Shown here: positions 52,319 to 61,165 of the stretch, in pieces | Position numbering within the stretch: the first letter of the stretch is position 1 | Layout of the letters: the number at the start of each line of letters is the position of its first letter | Assembly (NCBI GenBank): GCA_965206445.1 | Contig: CBDBJR010000001.1 | Location: 186,001-250,000, forward strand | DNA: 64,000 nt | Reading direction: 5' to 3' | Source: CBDBJR01 sp965206445 | GTDB taxonomy: Bacteria; Pseudomonadota; Gammaproteobacteria; Arenicellales; Poriferihabitantaceae | Made by a program: the position numbers and the translations under genes | The notes under the pieces: generated by a model | Told to the model about the DNA's origin: nothing | Seen by the model: the letters and a program-made list of their open reading frames with translations, nothing else | The model's database searches: none

Positions 52319-54277
52319 ATGAGCGCCCGTTTCCCCGAGCTGTTTTCCGCCGTCCGGGTGGGCGGCTGTACGATTCCCAACCGGGTCGTCTTCACCGGCC
52401 ATCACACCTACCTGGCGGATCGCATTCCGGGGGATGCGCTGATTGCCTACCTCGAACAGCGGGCCAAAGGCGGCGCCGGCCTGATCGTCTCTGAAATTGT
52501 CGCCGTCCACCCCAGCGCCCGCTCGGCGCCCAGATTGCTGCTGGCCGACTGTCCCGAAGTCGTGCCGCATTACCGCCGGCTGGCAGCGGCCTGCCAGGCC
52601 CATGGCGCCCGGATATTTGCCCAGCTGTTTCATCCCGGGCGTGAAATCCTGTCCGCTGGTTCGGGCATGGCCGCGGTGGCCTGGGCGCCCTCATCGGTGC
52701 CCAATGAGCGCTTTCACATCATGCCCAAAGCGCTGAGCACGGCGATGATCGATGCGCTCATCGCCGGCTATGCCCAGACGGCATACTACCTGTCCGAGGC
52801 CGGCTTTGACGGCTTTGAAATCGTCGCCAGCCACGGCTATTTGCCGGCGCAGTTTCTCAACCCCAGGGTCAACCGGCGCGACGACGACTACGGCGGCGAC
52901 GCCGAGCGGCGGCTGGTTTTTCTGCAAAAACTGGCGGCGGCGGTGCGGGCGCGCATCGGTGGACGGGTGCTCGGCCTGCGCATCTCCGCCTCCGAGCTCG
53001 ACCCGGGCGGCCTCGGCGAGGACGACATGCTGCCGGCCTGTCGCGCCCTGGCCGCGCAGTTCGACTATTTCAGCGTCGTGGTCGGCACCTCGGCCAGCCT
53101 CGGCGGCTCGGTGCACATTGTGCCGCCGATGGGCATCGACAATGCCTATATCGCGCCGTTTTCGCGGCGCGTCAAAGCGGTGACCCAATTGCCGGTGATT
53201 GCCACCGGGCGCATCAACCAGCCGCAGGAGGCGGAGCAACTGATTGCCCGCGGCGACGCCGACCTGTGCGGCATGACCCGGGCGCTGATCTGCGACCCCA
53301 ATATGGCGGCGCTGGCGCAAGCGGGCAACAGCGATGACATCCGGGCCTGCATCGGCTGCAATCAGTCGTGCATTGGCCGCGCCCACAAGGGCCTGCCGAT
53401 TTCCTGCATCCAGCACCCCGAAAGCGGGCGCGAGCTTGAGTTTCGTACGCCACCGCTCACGGCGCGCAAAAATATCCTGGTCGTCGGTGGCGGGGTTGCC
53501 GGCATGAAAGCGGCGGCGGTGCTGGCCGGTAAAGGACATCGGGTGGCCGTGTATGAAAAACACCGCCAGCCCGGCGGCCAGTGCCGGCTGGCGATGCAGC
53601 TCCCGGGGCGGGCCGAATTTGGCGGCATCATTGCCAACCTCGAACGGGAAATGCGCCGTGCCGGTGCGGTACTGGAAACCGGCGCCGCCCTCGAGCGCAG
53701 CGATATTCTCGCGCTGCACGAAGAAAATCGCCTGGATCACGTGGTGATTGCCACCGGTGCCACGCCGTACCTGGCCGACTTTCAGGGCCGCGAGCAAGAC
53801 AATGTCGTGCAGGCGTGGGATGTGATCTCGGGCCAATGCCGGCCCGGTGCCCGGGTGGTCATCGCCGACTGGAATGGCGACTGGATCGGCGTCGGGGTGG
53901 CCGAGCTGCTGGCGGCCAGCGGCTGCCGCGTGACCCTCTGCGTCAATGCCGCAATGGCGGGCGAGTCGATGCAGATTTATACGCGCAACCATTTTCTGGG
54001 CCGCATCAAGGCGCTCGGCGTCGATATCGCAACCCACCTGCGATTATTCGGCATCGACGAGCATACGGTGTATTTCCAGCACGTGCTGACCGGCGAGCTG
54101 GTGATCGAGGAAGACGTCGATTCGCTGGTGCTGTCGCTCGGGCAGATCAGCGATGATGCACTCGAACAGGCCCTCATCAATGACGGCTTCGAGACCAGCG
54201 TCATCGGCGACGGGCGGGCGCCCAGGACGGCCGAGGAGGCCGTGTATGAAGGGCTGACCGCCGGCTGGGTGATTTAG
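52319..54277 (+). CDS. TMADH/DgcA-like NADH:flavin oxidoreductase (FMN, 4Fe-4S, FAD)
   Basis: 652 residues. An old-yellow-enzyme barrel (about 1-360) has FDGFEIVASHGYLPAQFLNPRVNRRDDDYGG (core ASHGYLPAQFLNP) and CGMTRALICDPN. A 4Fe-4S motif follows, C344-x2-C347-x3-C351-x11-C363 (ACIGCNQSCIGRAHKG), then an FAD/NAD-binding half with NILVVGGGVAGMKAAAVLAGKG and VYEKHRQPGGQ. TMADH's flavin-linking Cys30 aligns with His here, so FMN is probably not covalent. Likely an N-demethylating dehydrogenase. Starts three bases after the mttB stop. Confidence 0.9.
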   Translation: MSARFPELFSAVRVGGCTIPNRVVFTGHHTYLADRIPGDALIAYLEQRAKGGAGLIVSEIVAVHPSARSAPRLLLADCPEVVPHYRRLAAACQAHGARIFAQLFHPGREILSAGSGMAAVAWAPSSVPNERFHIMPKALSTAMIDALIAGYAQTAYYLSEAGFDGFEIVASHGYLPAQFLNPRVNRRDDDYGGDAERRLVFLQKLAAAVRARIGGRVLGLRISASELDPGGLGEDDMLPACRALAAQFDYFSVVVGTSASLGGSVHIVPPMGIDNAYIAPFSRRVKAVTQLPVIATGRINQPQEAEQLIARGDADLCGMTRALICDPNMAALAQAGNSDDIRACIGCNQSCIGRAHKGLPISCIQHPESGRELEFRTPPLTARKNILVVGGGVAGMKAAAVLAGKGHRVAVYEKHRQPGGQCRLAMQLPGRAEFGGIIANLEREMRRAGAVLETGAALERSDILALHEENRLDHVVIATGATPYLADFQGREQDNVVQAWDVISGQCRPGARVVIADWNGDWIGVGVAELLAASGCRVTLCVNAAMAGESMQIYTRNHFLGRIKALGVDIATHLRLFGIDEHTVYFQHVLTGELVIEEDVDSLVLSLGQISDDALEQALINDGFETSVIGDGRAPRTAEEAVYEGLTAGWVI

Positions 54278-54355
54278 CATGACTGCCGTCAAACCGCCGC
54301 ATCATAGTGGCGCACCGACTCGGGCCGGGCGCGGACAACGCCCCGCGAACCACCG

Positions 54356-56041
54356 GTGAATGACCGGCGCATCACCGGCGGCGAAGCGGTTTACCGCGTG
54401 CTGGCGAATCAGGGCATCGACCATGTTTTCGGCCTGCTTGGCGGCTCGATGCTGGAGCTGTACGACGCCCTGTTCAACGGCGGCCGCATCCGCTACATCG
54501 GCTGCCGCGATGAAAGGGCGGCCGGCCACATGGCCGATGCGTACGCCCGCATGAGCGGTCGGCCCGGGGTCGCGCTCGGCGCCCAGGCCGGGCCCGGGGT
54601 GGTCAATCTGGCGACCGCAGTCGCCGAGGCCGCTCTCGCCTACTCCCCGCTGGTGGTGATAGCCGGCGCCATCAGCCGCCCGGACCAGGGCAAGGACACC
54701 TTTCAGGAGATAGACCAGGTGGCCGTGTTTGCGCCCATCAGCAAGCGCTCGATCATGGTCACCGACCCGTCCAGGCTGGTCGGGATGCTGCAAGACGCGA
54801 TCAGACTGAGTATGAGCGGCCGTCGAGGCCCGGTTGTGCTGCATGTGCCGCGGGATATTTTTGCCGCCCGGGTGGCGGCACCCGCAACCGCCGCCGTTGC
54901 CCTGCCGCGGCCGGGGCCGCCGACCGCCGCGGCGCTGGCGGAAATGATCACGCTGCTGGAAAACGCGCGCGCACCGGTGATCGTCGCCGGCGGCGGCATC
55001 AAATGGTCCGGCGGCGGCGCGCACCTGCTGCGCCTCGCCGACCGGCTGCAACTTCCGGTGGTGGCGTCTACCGGGCATGCCGATGTCATGCCCCACGGCC
55101 ACCCGTTGAACGCGGGGCAGGCCGGGCCGCGCGGCAATCCGGTGGCGAGCGGGCTGACCCGCGAAGCCGATCTGCTGCTGGTGCTGGGCGCCCGGCTGGG
55201 GTTCAACTCCACCTTCCACAGCCATGACTACGTGTCGCCCGCCGCCCGCATCATCCAGGTCGATATCGAAGGCAGTGCGATTGGCCGCTATTTTCCGGTC
55301 GCCCTCGGCATCCAGGCCGACGCCGGTGAAACCACCGAATCGCTGGCCAGGCTGGTCGAGCTGCGCCGCCCGGACCCGGCCGGCTGGCGCGCATGGCGGG
55401 CAAAATTCAGACGCCGGCAAAAACAACTCGAGCGGGCCAGGGCGGCGGAAGCGGCCAATGACAGCCGGCCGATGCACCCGACGCGGGCGCTCGCAATCAT
55501 CCGTAGCGCGCTGCCCGAGCCGGCCATTACCACGCTGGACACCGGCAACGCCTGCCTGCAGGCGGCGGATCGGCTGGCGCATTATCGCTGCCCGTCACTG
55601 GTGACGCCGCTGGATTTCGGCCTGGTCGGTTTTGGTTATGCGGCCGCCCTCGGCGCGAGCGCCGCCTGCCCCGGGCGGCCGGTGGTGGCGGTGCTGGGCG
55701 ACGGTGCGTTTGGGTTCACGGCGAGCGAGCTCAATACCGCGGTGCGGTACCGCTTGCCGGTGATTGCCGTGGTGCTCGACAACCACGCCTGGGGCGCGGA
55801 AAAAGCCTACCAGAACACATTTTTTGGCGGCCGACTGCTCGGCGCCGACATCGACAGCCCGCGCTACGACAAAGTGGCCGCCCTGTGCGGCGCCGACGGC
55901 TACTACGCCGACACCCCCGAAAAACTGCACGCGGCGCTGACCGACGCACTGCAAAAGCGGCAGCCGGCGGTGATTCATGCGCCGATCGACCCCGACGCAC
56001 TGAGTGCGCTGCGAAAGGATCTGTTCACCCCGCCCGCGTGA
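54356..56041 (+). CDS. TPP-dependent acetolactate synthase-like enzyme
   Basis: 561 residues from GTG 54356. N-terminal TPP domain: VYRVLANQGIDHVFGLLGG, then CRDERAAGHMADAYARM with the activating Glu, and AQAGPGVVNLATAVAEA. Middle domain around VIVAGGGIKWSGGGAHLLRLADRL. C-terminal TPP/Mg motif VLGDGAFGFTASELNTAVRYRLPVIAVVLDN, GDG at about 448-450. It belongs to the IlvB-like superfamily (acetolactate synthase, sulfoacetaldehyde acetyltransferase, glyoxylate carboligase, oxalyl-CoA decarboxylase), and I cannot choose the substrate. Seventy-eight bases after the TMADH-like gene and in the same direction, so it is probably in the same operon. Confidence 0.88.
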   Translation: MNDRRITGGEAVYRVLANQGIDHVFGLLGGSMLELYDALFNGGRIRYIGCRDERAAGHMADAYARMSGRPGVALGAQAGPGVVNLATAVAEAALAYSPLVVIAGAISRPDQGKDTFQEIDQVAVFAPISKRSIMVTDPSRLVGMLQDAIRLSMSGRRGPVVLHVPRDIFAARVAAPATAAVALPRPGPPTAAALAEMITLLENARAPVIVAGGGIKWSGGGAHLLRLADRLQLPVVASTGHADVMPHGHPLNAGQAGPRGNPVASGLTREADLLLVLGARLGFNSTFHSHDYVSPAARIIQVDIEGSAIGRYFPVALGIQADAGETTESLARLVELRRPDPAGWRAWRAKFRRRQKQLERARAAEAANDSRPMHPTRALAIIRSALPEPAITTLDTGNACLQAADRLAHYRCPSLVTPLDFGLVGFGYAAALGASAACPGRPVVAVLGDGAFGFTASELNTAVRYRLPVIAVVLDNHAWGAEKAYQNTFFGGRLLGADIDSPRYDKVAALCGADGYYADTPEKLHAALTDALQKRQPAVIHAPIDPDALSALRKDLFTPPA

Positions 56042-56307
56042 ATAGCATGGCGGTGAATCAAGGGGCGTGGTTAGTGCACGGCAATGCGGGCGGTGAAGGT
56101 CAATGTGCCGCTCAATATCGCGCCATCCCGGCAAGCGATTGAGCCAACCGGTGCGCCGTACAACGCCGACAGCGCCGGCGGTAGCGGCATTTTGTGGCAT
56201 GGTCGGGGCGGGGGTTCAGCCCCGACCGGCGGGCGGTGTCGGCCGCGAAAAAAATCGCCCGGACTTTGGTGTACAATCATCCCAATCGACAGAATCTGGA
56301 AATGACA

Positions 56308-57150
56308 ATGCCCGACTGGAACCCAGAAAACATGGCGCACCTGACGCCGTATTTGATCATGCGCGATGCCGAAGCCGCGGCCGAATTCTATGCGCGCGCA
56401 TTCGGCTTTGAACGGCGCGAAGTCGTCCCCGGCAAGGACGGCCGCCCGATGCACATCGGCATGGCGTATCGCGGCAAGTCCATTGTCATGTTCGCTTCCG
56501 GCGAGGGGGACGAAGGAGACAGCGCGTCGCCCGCCGAAACCGGTGCTGTGTGTCCGGCGTCGTTTTATGTCTACTGCGAAAATGCAGACCAGCTCATCGC
56601 GCGTGCCGTCGCCGCCGGCGCGAAAAAAACCATGGAACTGGAAAACATGTTTTGGGGCGATCGCATCGGGCAGGTGCAGGATCCGGACGGCTATCGCTGG
56701 ACGTTCGCCACCGTTGTTTCGCCGATGAGGTCTGCCGTCGATTCGCCCGACAGCAAGACGAATCCGAATCGCAAAGCAGAATATCCCCGTCAGATAGCGG
56801 ATTGTGTCGCCGGGTTTCTGAAAGACGGCGATCTCGAAGGAGTCGTATCGATGTTTCATCCCGAATGCAGAATATTTTTTCCGCCGAATGAGCCGCCTAA
56901 AATCGGCAAAGAAGGCGCGCGCGAAATATTTGCCGAGTTCATCGAAATGCGCCCAACACTCATATCTACCATCACCAGTGAAGTGATCGTTGGCGATACC
57001 GCTCTCCTGCAGGCCGTTTGGCGTTTTGAAGATGCGAACGGAACAATCATCGCCGAAGGCAATTCAACCGAAGTCGCCAAGCTGCAGCCGGACGGCGGTT
57101 GGCGTTATTATATTGACTGTCCGCTTGGCACGCCGCAGATTTCGCCATAG
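56308..57150 (+). CDS. Fused VOC (PhnB/glyoxalase-like) + SnoaL-like protein
   Basis: 280 residues from ATG 56308 (MPDWNPENMAHLTPYLIMRDAEAA), with GGAA six bases upstream; ATG 56302 is equally possible. Residues 1-145 are a VOC domain of PhnB type: HLTPYLIMRDAEAAAEFYARAFGFE, then HIGMAYRGKSIVMFAS, AAGAKKTMELENMFWGDRIGQVQDPDGYRW. Residues 155-280 are a SnoaL/NTF2-like domain: IADCVAGFLKDGDLEGVVSMFHPECRIFFPP. The fusion combines a metal-dependent lyase/isomerase-like domain with a small-molecule binding barrel. The reaction is unknown. Confidence 0.88.
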   Translation: MPDWNPENMAHLTPYLIMRDAEAAAEFYARAFGFERREVVPGKDGRPMHIGMAYRGKSIVMFASGEGDEGDSASPAETGAVCPASFYVYCENADQLIARAVAAGAKKTMELENMFWGDRIGQVQDPDGYRWTFATVVSPMRSAVDSPDSKTNPNRKAEYPRQIADCVAGFLKDGDLEGVVSMFHPECRIFFPPNEPPKIGKEGAREIFAEFIEMRPTLISTITSEVIVGDTALLQAVWRFEDANGTIIAEGNSTEVAKLQPDGGWRYYIDCPLGTPQISP

Positions 57151-57510
57151 ATGCCGCGATTGAATTCCGCCAAATTTATCCAATCCTTTGCCGGAATGTT
57201 TTCCATCCTTCAATTTTATTAGTACCACCAATCTCAGCGAGTTTCATACGCCACCAGGGTCGGCGAGTTTGATATTTCCAAAGCGCCGCCGCAAAACAGG
57301 TGGCCGTGGACGAAGTCGCCGATGCCGCGCCGCACCCGACTAAATCGAGGTTTGCGGAAACCCTGGATTCAGCCGCAGATATCGGATGTTGCAACCAGCC
57401 ACTGCAAATGACTGGCCGAAGCGCAATCCGACTGCTGGGGTTGCCAGTTCTTTAGGAAAAGGCGGATACTACGCTCAGGAGTTAACCCGCGCGCGCGGGT
57501 TATGAGCTCG
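57151..57510. other. Convergent intergenic region with a GC palindrome
   Basis: 360 bases between the VOC-SnoaL gene and the ABC operon, convergently arranged. A small frame on the minus strand (57176-57394) has no recognisable homology and probably is not a gene. The only strong element is the palindrome at 57483-57502. Confidence 0.5.
57483..57502. terminator. 20-bp perfect palindrome, possible terminator of the ABC operon
   Basis: TAACCCGCGCGCGCGGGTTA is a perfect palindrome, eight bases after the ABC operon stop in the direction of transcription (57511). As RNA it would form a GC-rich hairpin on either strand. There is no T run, so termination strength is uncertain; it could also be a protein-binding site. 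Confidence 0.5.
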
Positions 57511-58284
57511 CTAGAAATCTACAAAGCGATCTATAGCCTTCCGATCGTAACCTTTGCTGGCGGTTAAAAGCTGCAACGTGTAGGGTTCGCGCGGGGTTCC
57601 GGAGCGTAACTGATCGACGCTCATCTCTTCGACAAAGAGCCCCTGGTTCATCACTGCAATCCGTTCGCACAGATAGGCCACTACAGAAAGATTGTGGCTC
57701 ACCATAATATAAGTAAGATTATGCTGAGCGCGCAGTCGCACTAATAAATTGAGAATCTCGGCCTGCACCGAGGCATCCAGTGCAGAAGTGGGTTCATCTA
57801 AAAGAACCACTTTCGGTTCCAGAATCAAAACACGAGCAATGGCGACCCGTTGGCGCTGACCGCCGGAAATTTGATGAGGGTAACGAAAACGAAATTGGGG
57901 CCCCAATCCGACTTCAGACAACGCACTCAGCACCCGGCTTTCCTGATCTCCAAATTTGTGAATTTGCAGTGGTTCTTTGAGAATATCGTCTACGGTGTGC
58001 CGCGGGTGTAAAGAGCCGAAAGGATCCTGAAACACCATCTGAAGTTGTTTACAGAAAGCCTTGCTGCGTTTTACGCCAAGCGCCTTGCCGCCTATTGCTA
58101 TGCTACCCGACCAGTTGTTATTGAGCCCTGCGATGGCGCGCAATACGGTCGATTTCCCCGAACCTGACTCTCCCACCAGGCCATAGCTCTCACCCTTGTC
58201 GACGTAAAACGAGACATCCTTTACGGCGTAGATAGCGGATGCGCCGCGGCCAAAGGCAACACCCAGGTTTTGAACCTTGATCAT
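57511..58284 (-). CDS. Peptide ABC importer ATPase (OppF/DppF-like)
   Basis: 257 residues from ATG 58284 (MIKVQNLGVAFGRG), overlapping the previous stop by one base or so. Walker A GLVGESGSGKSTVLRAIAG, signature ISGGQRQRVAIARVLI, Walker B KVVLLDEPTSALDAS, and a C-terminal part ending in YTLQLLTASKGY typical for the oligopeptide group. It is the last gene of a five-gene minus-strand operon. Slightly shorter than usual OppF (about 320), lacking the Fe-S C-terminal extension of some. Confidence 0.92.
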   Translation of the reverse strand: MIKVQNLGVAFGRGASAIYAVKDVSFYVDKGESYGLVGESGSGKSTVLRAIAGLNNNWSGSIAIGGKALGVKRSKAFCKQLQMVFQDPFGSLHPRHTVDDILKEPLQIHKFGDQESRVLSALSEVGLGPQFRFRYPHQISGGQRQRVAIARVLILEPKVVLLDEPTSALDASVQAEILNLLVRLRAQHNLTYIMVSHNLSVVAYLCERIAVMNQGLFVEEMSVDQLRSGTPREPYTLQLLTASKGYDRKAIDRFVDF

Positions 58285-59138
58285 CAGTCCGGATTCCTCG
58301 GTTCCATCCACGCCGCATCTCGCTCAAGGACGGGTAAAATCCGGCGTGAACCTTCAAGCGTAGGCAGGCAATTCAACAGTCCGCGAGAATAAGGGTGCTC
58401 TGCATCGTATAGTTTATCGGCATCAAGCACCTCCATAATCTGGCCGCCATACATGATGATCACACGATCACAAAACGAAGCCACCAGGTGCAGATCGTGG
58501 CTGATTAATATTAGACGCATGCTCTGGTCGCGAACCATATCATCGAGCAACGCCAAAACCTGTAGCTGAACCGTAACATCAAGCGCAGAGGTCGGTTCGT
58601 CTGCGATAATCAGTTGCGGTTCCGGAATCAACATCATTGCAATCATTATCCGTTGCCCCATACCGCCCGACACCTGATGCGGATAGAGATTACTTACCGC
58701 ACGCGGGTTTCGGATTCGGACCTTTTCCATCATTCCAATGGCGCGCTCTTTAGATTCTTTCTTACCCACGCTGGAATGTTCCCGAAAAGCTTCGGCAATT
58801 TGATCGCCTACTGTCATAACCGGATTCAACGAGTAGCGTGGATCCTGCATAATCATGGAAATACGATTGCCACGAATACTGCGCATCGTCTTTTCATTTG
58901 CACCCAGCAAATCAATGCCGCTAAACACCATTCGTTTTGCGGTAACCCGACCACCCTTTGCGATCAACCGCAATATTGCTCTTCCCGTCTGCGACTTTCC
59001 ACTGCCCGATTCGCCGACGATACCGAGGCGCTCTCGACCAAGTTTGAAACTGATTCCGCGCACGGCGTTTACAATGCCCTTGGGTGTATCGAAGGACACG
59101 CTGAGGTTTTCGATATCGAGTAACGGTTCTTCTATCAC
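58284..59138 (-). CDS. Peptide ABC importer ATPase (OppD/DppD-like)
   Basis: 284 residues from GTG 59138 (VIEEPLLDIENLSVSF), with AGGGGG seven bases upstream; an ATG at 59177 lies inside the permease gene. Walker A GIVGESGSGKSQTGRAIL, signature QVSGGMGQRIMIAMML, Walker B LIIADEPTSALDVT, switch ISHDLHLVASFC, and the C-terminal YSRGLLNCLP segment. Partner of the downstream ATPase. Confidence 0.92.
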   Translation of the reverse strand: MIEEPLLDIENLSVSFDTPKGIVNAVRGISFKLGRERLGIVGESGSGKSQTGRAILRLIAKGGRVTAKRMVFSGIDLLGANEKTMRSIRGNRISMIMQDPRYSLNPVMTVGDQIAEAFREHSSVGKKESKERAIGMMEKVRIRNPRAVSNLYPHQVSGGMGQRIMIAMMLIPEPQLIIADEPTSALDVTVQLQVLALLDDMVRDQSMRLILISHDLHLVASFCDRVIIMYGGQIMEVLDADKLYDAEHPYSRGLLNCLPTLEGSRRILPVLERDAAWMEPRNPD

Positions 59139-59148
59139 TGTAAACCCC

Positions 59149-60072
59149 CTAGTCCCCGCTTCTGGGATCCAACACATCGCGCAAGCCGTCCCCTAACAGG
59201 TTGAAGGCCATGCTGACCAGCAGTATTGCCAGCCCCGGTACAGCCGCAACCCACCATTGATCGATCAGGTATTGTCGACCGGATGAGATCATCGCGCCCC
59301 ATTCCGGTAATGGCGGTTGGGCTCCCAAACCGAGAAAACCAAGCCCGGCGGCAATCAAAATGATGCCAGCCATATCGAGCGTCAGACGAACAATTAACGA
59401 AGACAAACACAGTGGTGTGATGTGGTGTAGCAGGATTCGTGCTGCAGAAGCACCCTGCACTCGCGCCGCCATAATATGTTCAGAATTGCGGACCGTCAGC
59501 GTTTCTGCCCGCGCGACCCGTGCGTAGGGCGACCAGGTCGTTAGCGCGATAGCAAGCACGGCGTTTTCCAATCCCGCACCGAGCGCAGAAACAAACGCCA
59601 GCGCCAGAATGAGTCGTGGGAAAGCCAAAAAAATGTCGGTAATGCGCATTAAGACGGTATCGACCCAACCGCCCAGATATCCGGCCACGGTGCCAATCAA
59701 GAGGCCGAATGGAATAACGACGACCCCCACCAGGCCGATGATATAGAGTGTGATTCGTGAACCCCAGATGATTCGATCGTAAATGTCCCGCCCTAATTCA
59801 TCCGTACCAAACCAATGTTCGGCACTTGGTGGCAACAAACGGTGGAGCAGGTTTTGTTCGATTCCATCGGTTTTTGTGATGAGTGGCGCGATGATCGCAA
59901 CAATAACCAGCATGAAAATGATCAAGAACCCGGTGAAGGCGACGGGATTGCTCTTGAAGGCCCGCCAGGCGAAGTACAGCCGCTGGCACCTGGCCTGGGT
60001 GACCGAGGCCGGAGATTCAGCCCTGATCCACGCAGTAAATCCGGCTCTGCCTACGCCTGTTTGCGGTGGCAT
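59149..60072 (-). CDS. Peptide ABC importer permease (OppC/DppC-like)
   Basis: 307 residues from ATG 60072; GTG 60081 is an alternative. N-terminal OppC_N segment, six membrane helices and the EAA-like loop with ERARALTVR-like VARAETLTVRNSEHIMAARVQGAS, then GLGAQPPLPEWGAMISSGRQYL, the latter being the DppC/OppC signature. It pairs with the OppB-like permease that ends ten bases upstream. Confidence 0.94.
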   Translation of the reverse strand: MPPQTGVGRAGFTAWIRAESPASVTQARCQRLYFAWRAFKSNPVAFTGFLIIFMLVIVAIIAPLITKTDGIEQNLLHRLLPPSAEHWFGTDELGRDIYDRIIWGSRITLYIIGLVGVVVIPFGLLIGTVAGYLGGWVDTVLMRITDIFLAFPRLILALAFVSALGAGLENAVLAIALTTWSPYARVARAETLTVRNSEHIMAARVQGASAARILLHHITPLCLSSLIVRLTLDMAGIILIAAGLGFLGLGAQPPLPEWGAMISSGRQYLIDQWWVAAVPGLAILLVSMAFNLLGDGLRDVLDPRSGD

Positions 60073-60082
60073 GGTCGGCACT

Positions 60083-61165
60083 TTAGTCTGATTGATACGC
60101 TCTCGGATCGACCAGGCGATAGAGAAGATCTGAGATCATGTTTATGCTGACAAAGCACATGCCCACCACGACGGTGCTGCCGATCACCGCATTCAGGTCC
60201 GCATTGAACAAAGAATTTGTAATGTATTGCCCAATCCCCGGCCAGGAAAATACAATCTCGGTCAGTACCGAACCTTCCAACAGGGACGCGTAGGTCAACC
60301 CGATGACGGTAATCAGTTGGACGAGCACATTCCGAAAAGCGTGTTTCCAGATCACCGCCGTTTCTGACAGCCCCTTCACGCGCGCCGTAAGTATATATTC
60401 CTGATTGAGCTGATCAAGCATGAAACTACGGGTCATGCGCGCAATGTAGGCCAGTGCATAGGTGGCTAGAATACCCGCTGGCAAAATGAGATGGGACAAC
60501 GCATTTTTAAATATATCCCACTCTCCTTGTAACGCAGAATCGATAAGAATCAGCCCGGTGACCGGCTCGACAATGCCCTCATAATACACTTCCAATCGAC
60601 CCGGCCCGGGAAGCCAATCCAGGACACCATAAAAGAGAAGCAGGCCCATCAGTCCAAGCCAAAACACCGGCACCGAATACCCGATAAGCCCCCCAACTCT
60701 GACAACATGATCTATCAATCGCCCCTTATGAACCGCCGCCATGACTCCCATGGGGACGCCGATGATGATTCCCAGCAGGATGGCGGTCGTCGCCAACTCC
60801 AGGGTAGCCGGGAAAAACCGGATGAGGTCATCCAACACCGGATTGGCGGTCATGACCGAGGTGCCAAAATCACCTCGAAAGACGCTGGTTAAATACCCCC
60901 AGTATTGTACGAGAATCGGTTTATTGAGGCCGAGCTCCAGATAAACTTTATCGTAGACTTCCTGGTTGGCGCGATCACCGACGATGGCAAGAACGGGATC
61001 GACCGGCATCACTCTGCCGATAACAAAGGTGATGACGGTCAATCCAAGAAATGTCAGTGCCAGTGTGAACAGCGTGTTCAACGTCGCAAACAACTTGCGC
61101 ACCACAACAGAGGCGTAGATCGTAGATAGCGACACGCTTGTTTTTGAGCCGAACCCCCAAATCAT
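60083..61165 (-). CDS. Peptide ABC importer permease (OppB/DppB-like)
   Basis: 360 residues. N-terminus with TFLGLTVITFVIGRVMPVDP, a periplasmic LGLNKPILVQYWGYLTSVFRGDFGTS of the DppB family, EAA loop MTRSFMLDQLNQEYILTARVKGLSE and C-terminal VFSWPGIGQYITNSLFNAD. About six membrane segments. Follows the substrate-binding protein directly (stop 61166, start 61165), so the operon is tight. Confidence 0.94.
   Translation of the reverse strand: MIWGFGSKTSVSLSTIYASVVVRKLFATLNTLFTLALTFLGLTVITFVIGRVMPVDPVLAIVGDRANQEVYDKVYLELGLNKPILVQYWGYLTSVFRGDFGTSVMTANPVLDDLIRFFPATLELATTAILLGIIIGVPMGVMAAVHKGRLIDHVVRVGGLIGYSVPVFWLGLMGLLLFYGVLDWLPGPGRLEVYYEGIVEPVTGLILIDSALQGEWDIFKNALSHLILPAGILATYALAYIARMTRSFMLDQLNQEYILTARVKGLSETAVIWKHAFRNVLVQLITVIGLTYASLLEGSVLTEIVFSWPGIGQYITNSLFNADLNAVIGSTVVVGMCFVSINMISDLLYRLVDPRAYQSD

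Noticed and set aside
57176..57394. Minus-strand frame of 72 codons in the VOC/ABC gap
   Set aside because: No homology, no ribosome site, and a composition typical of non-coding sequence.
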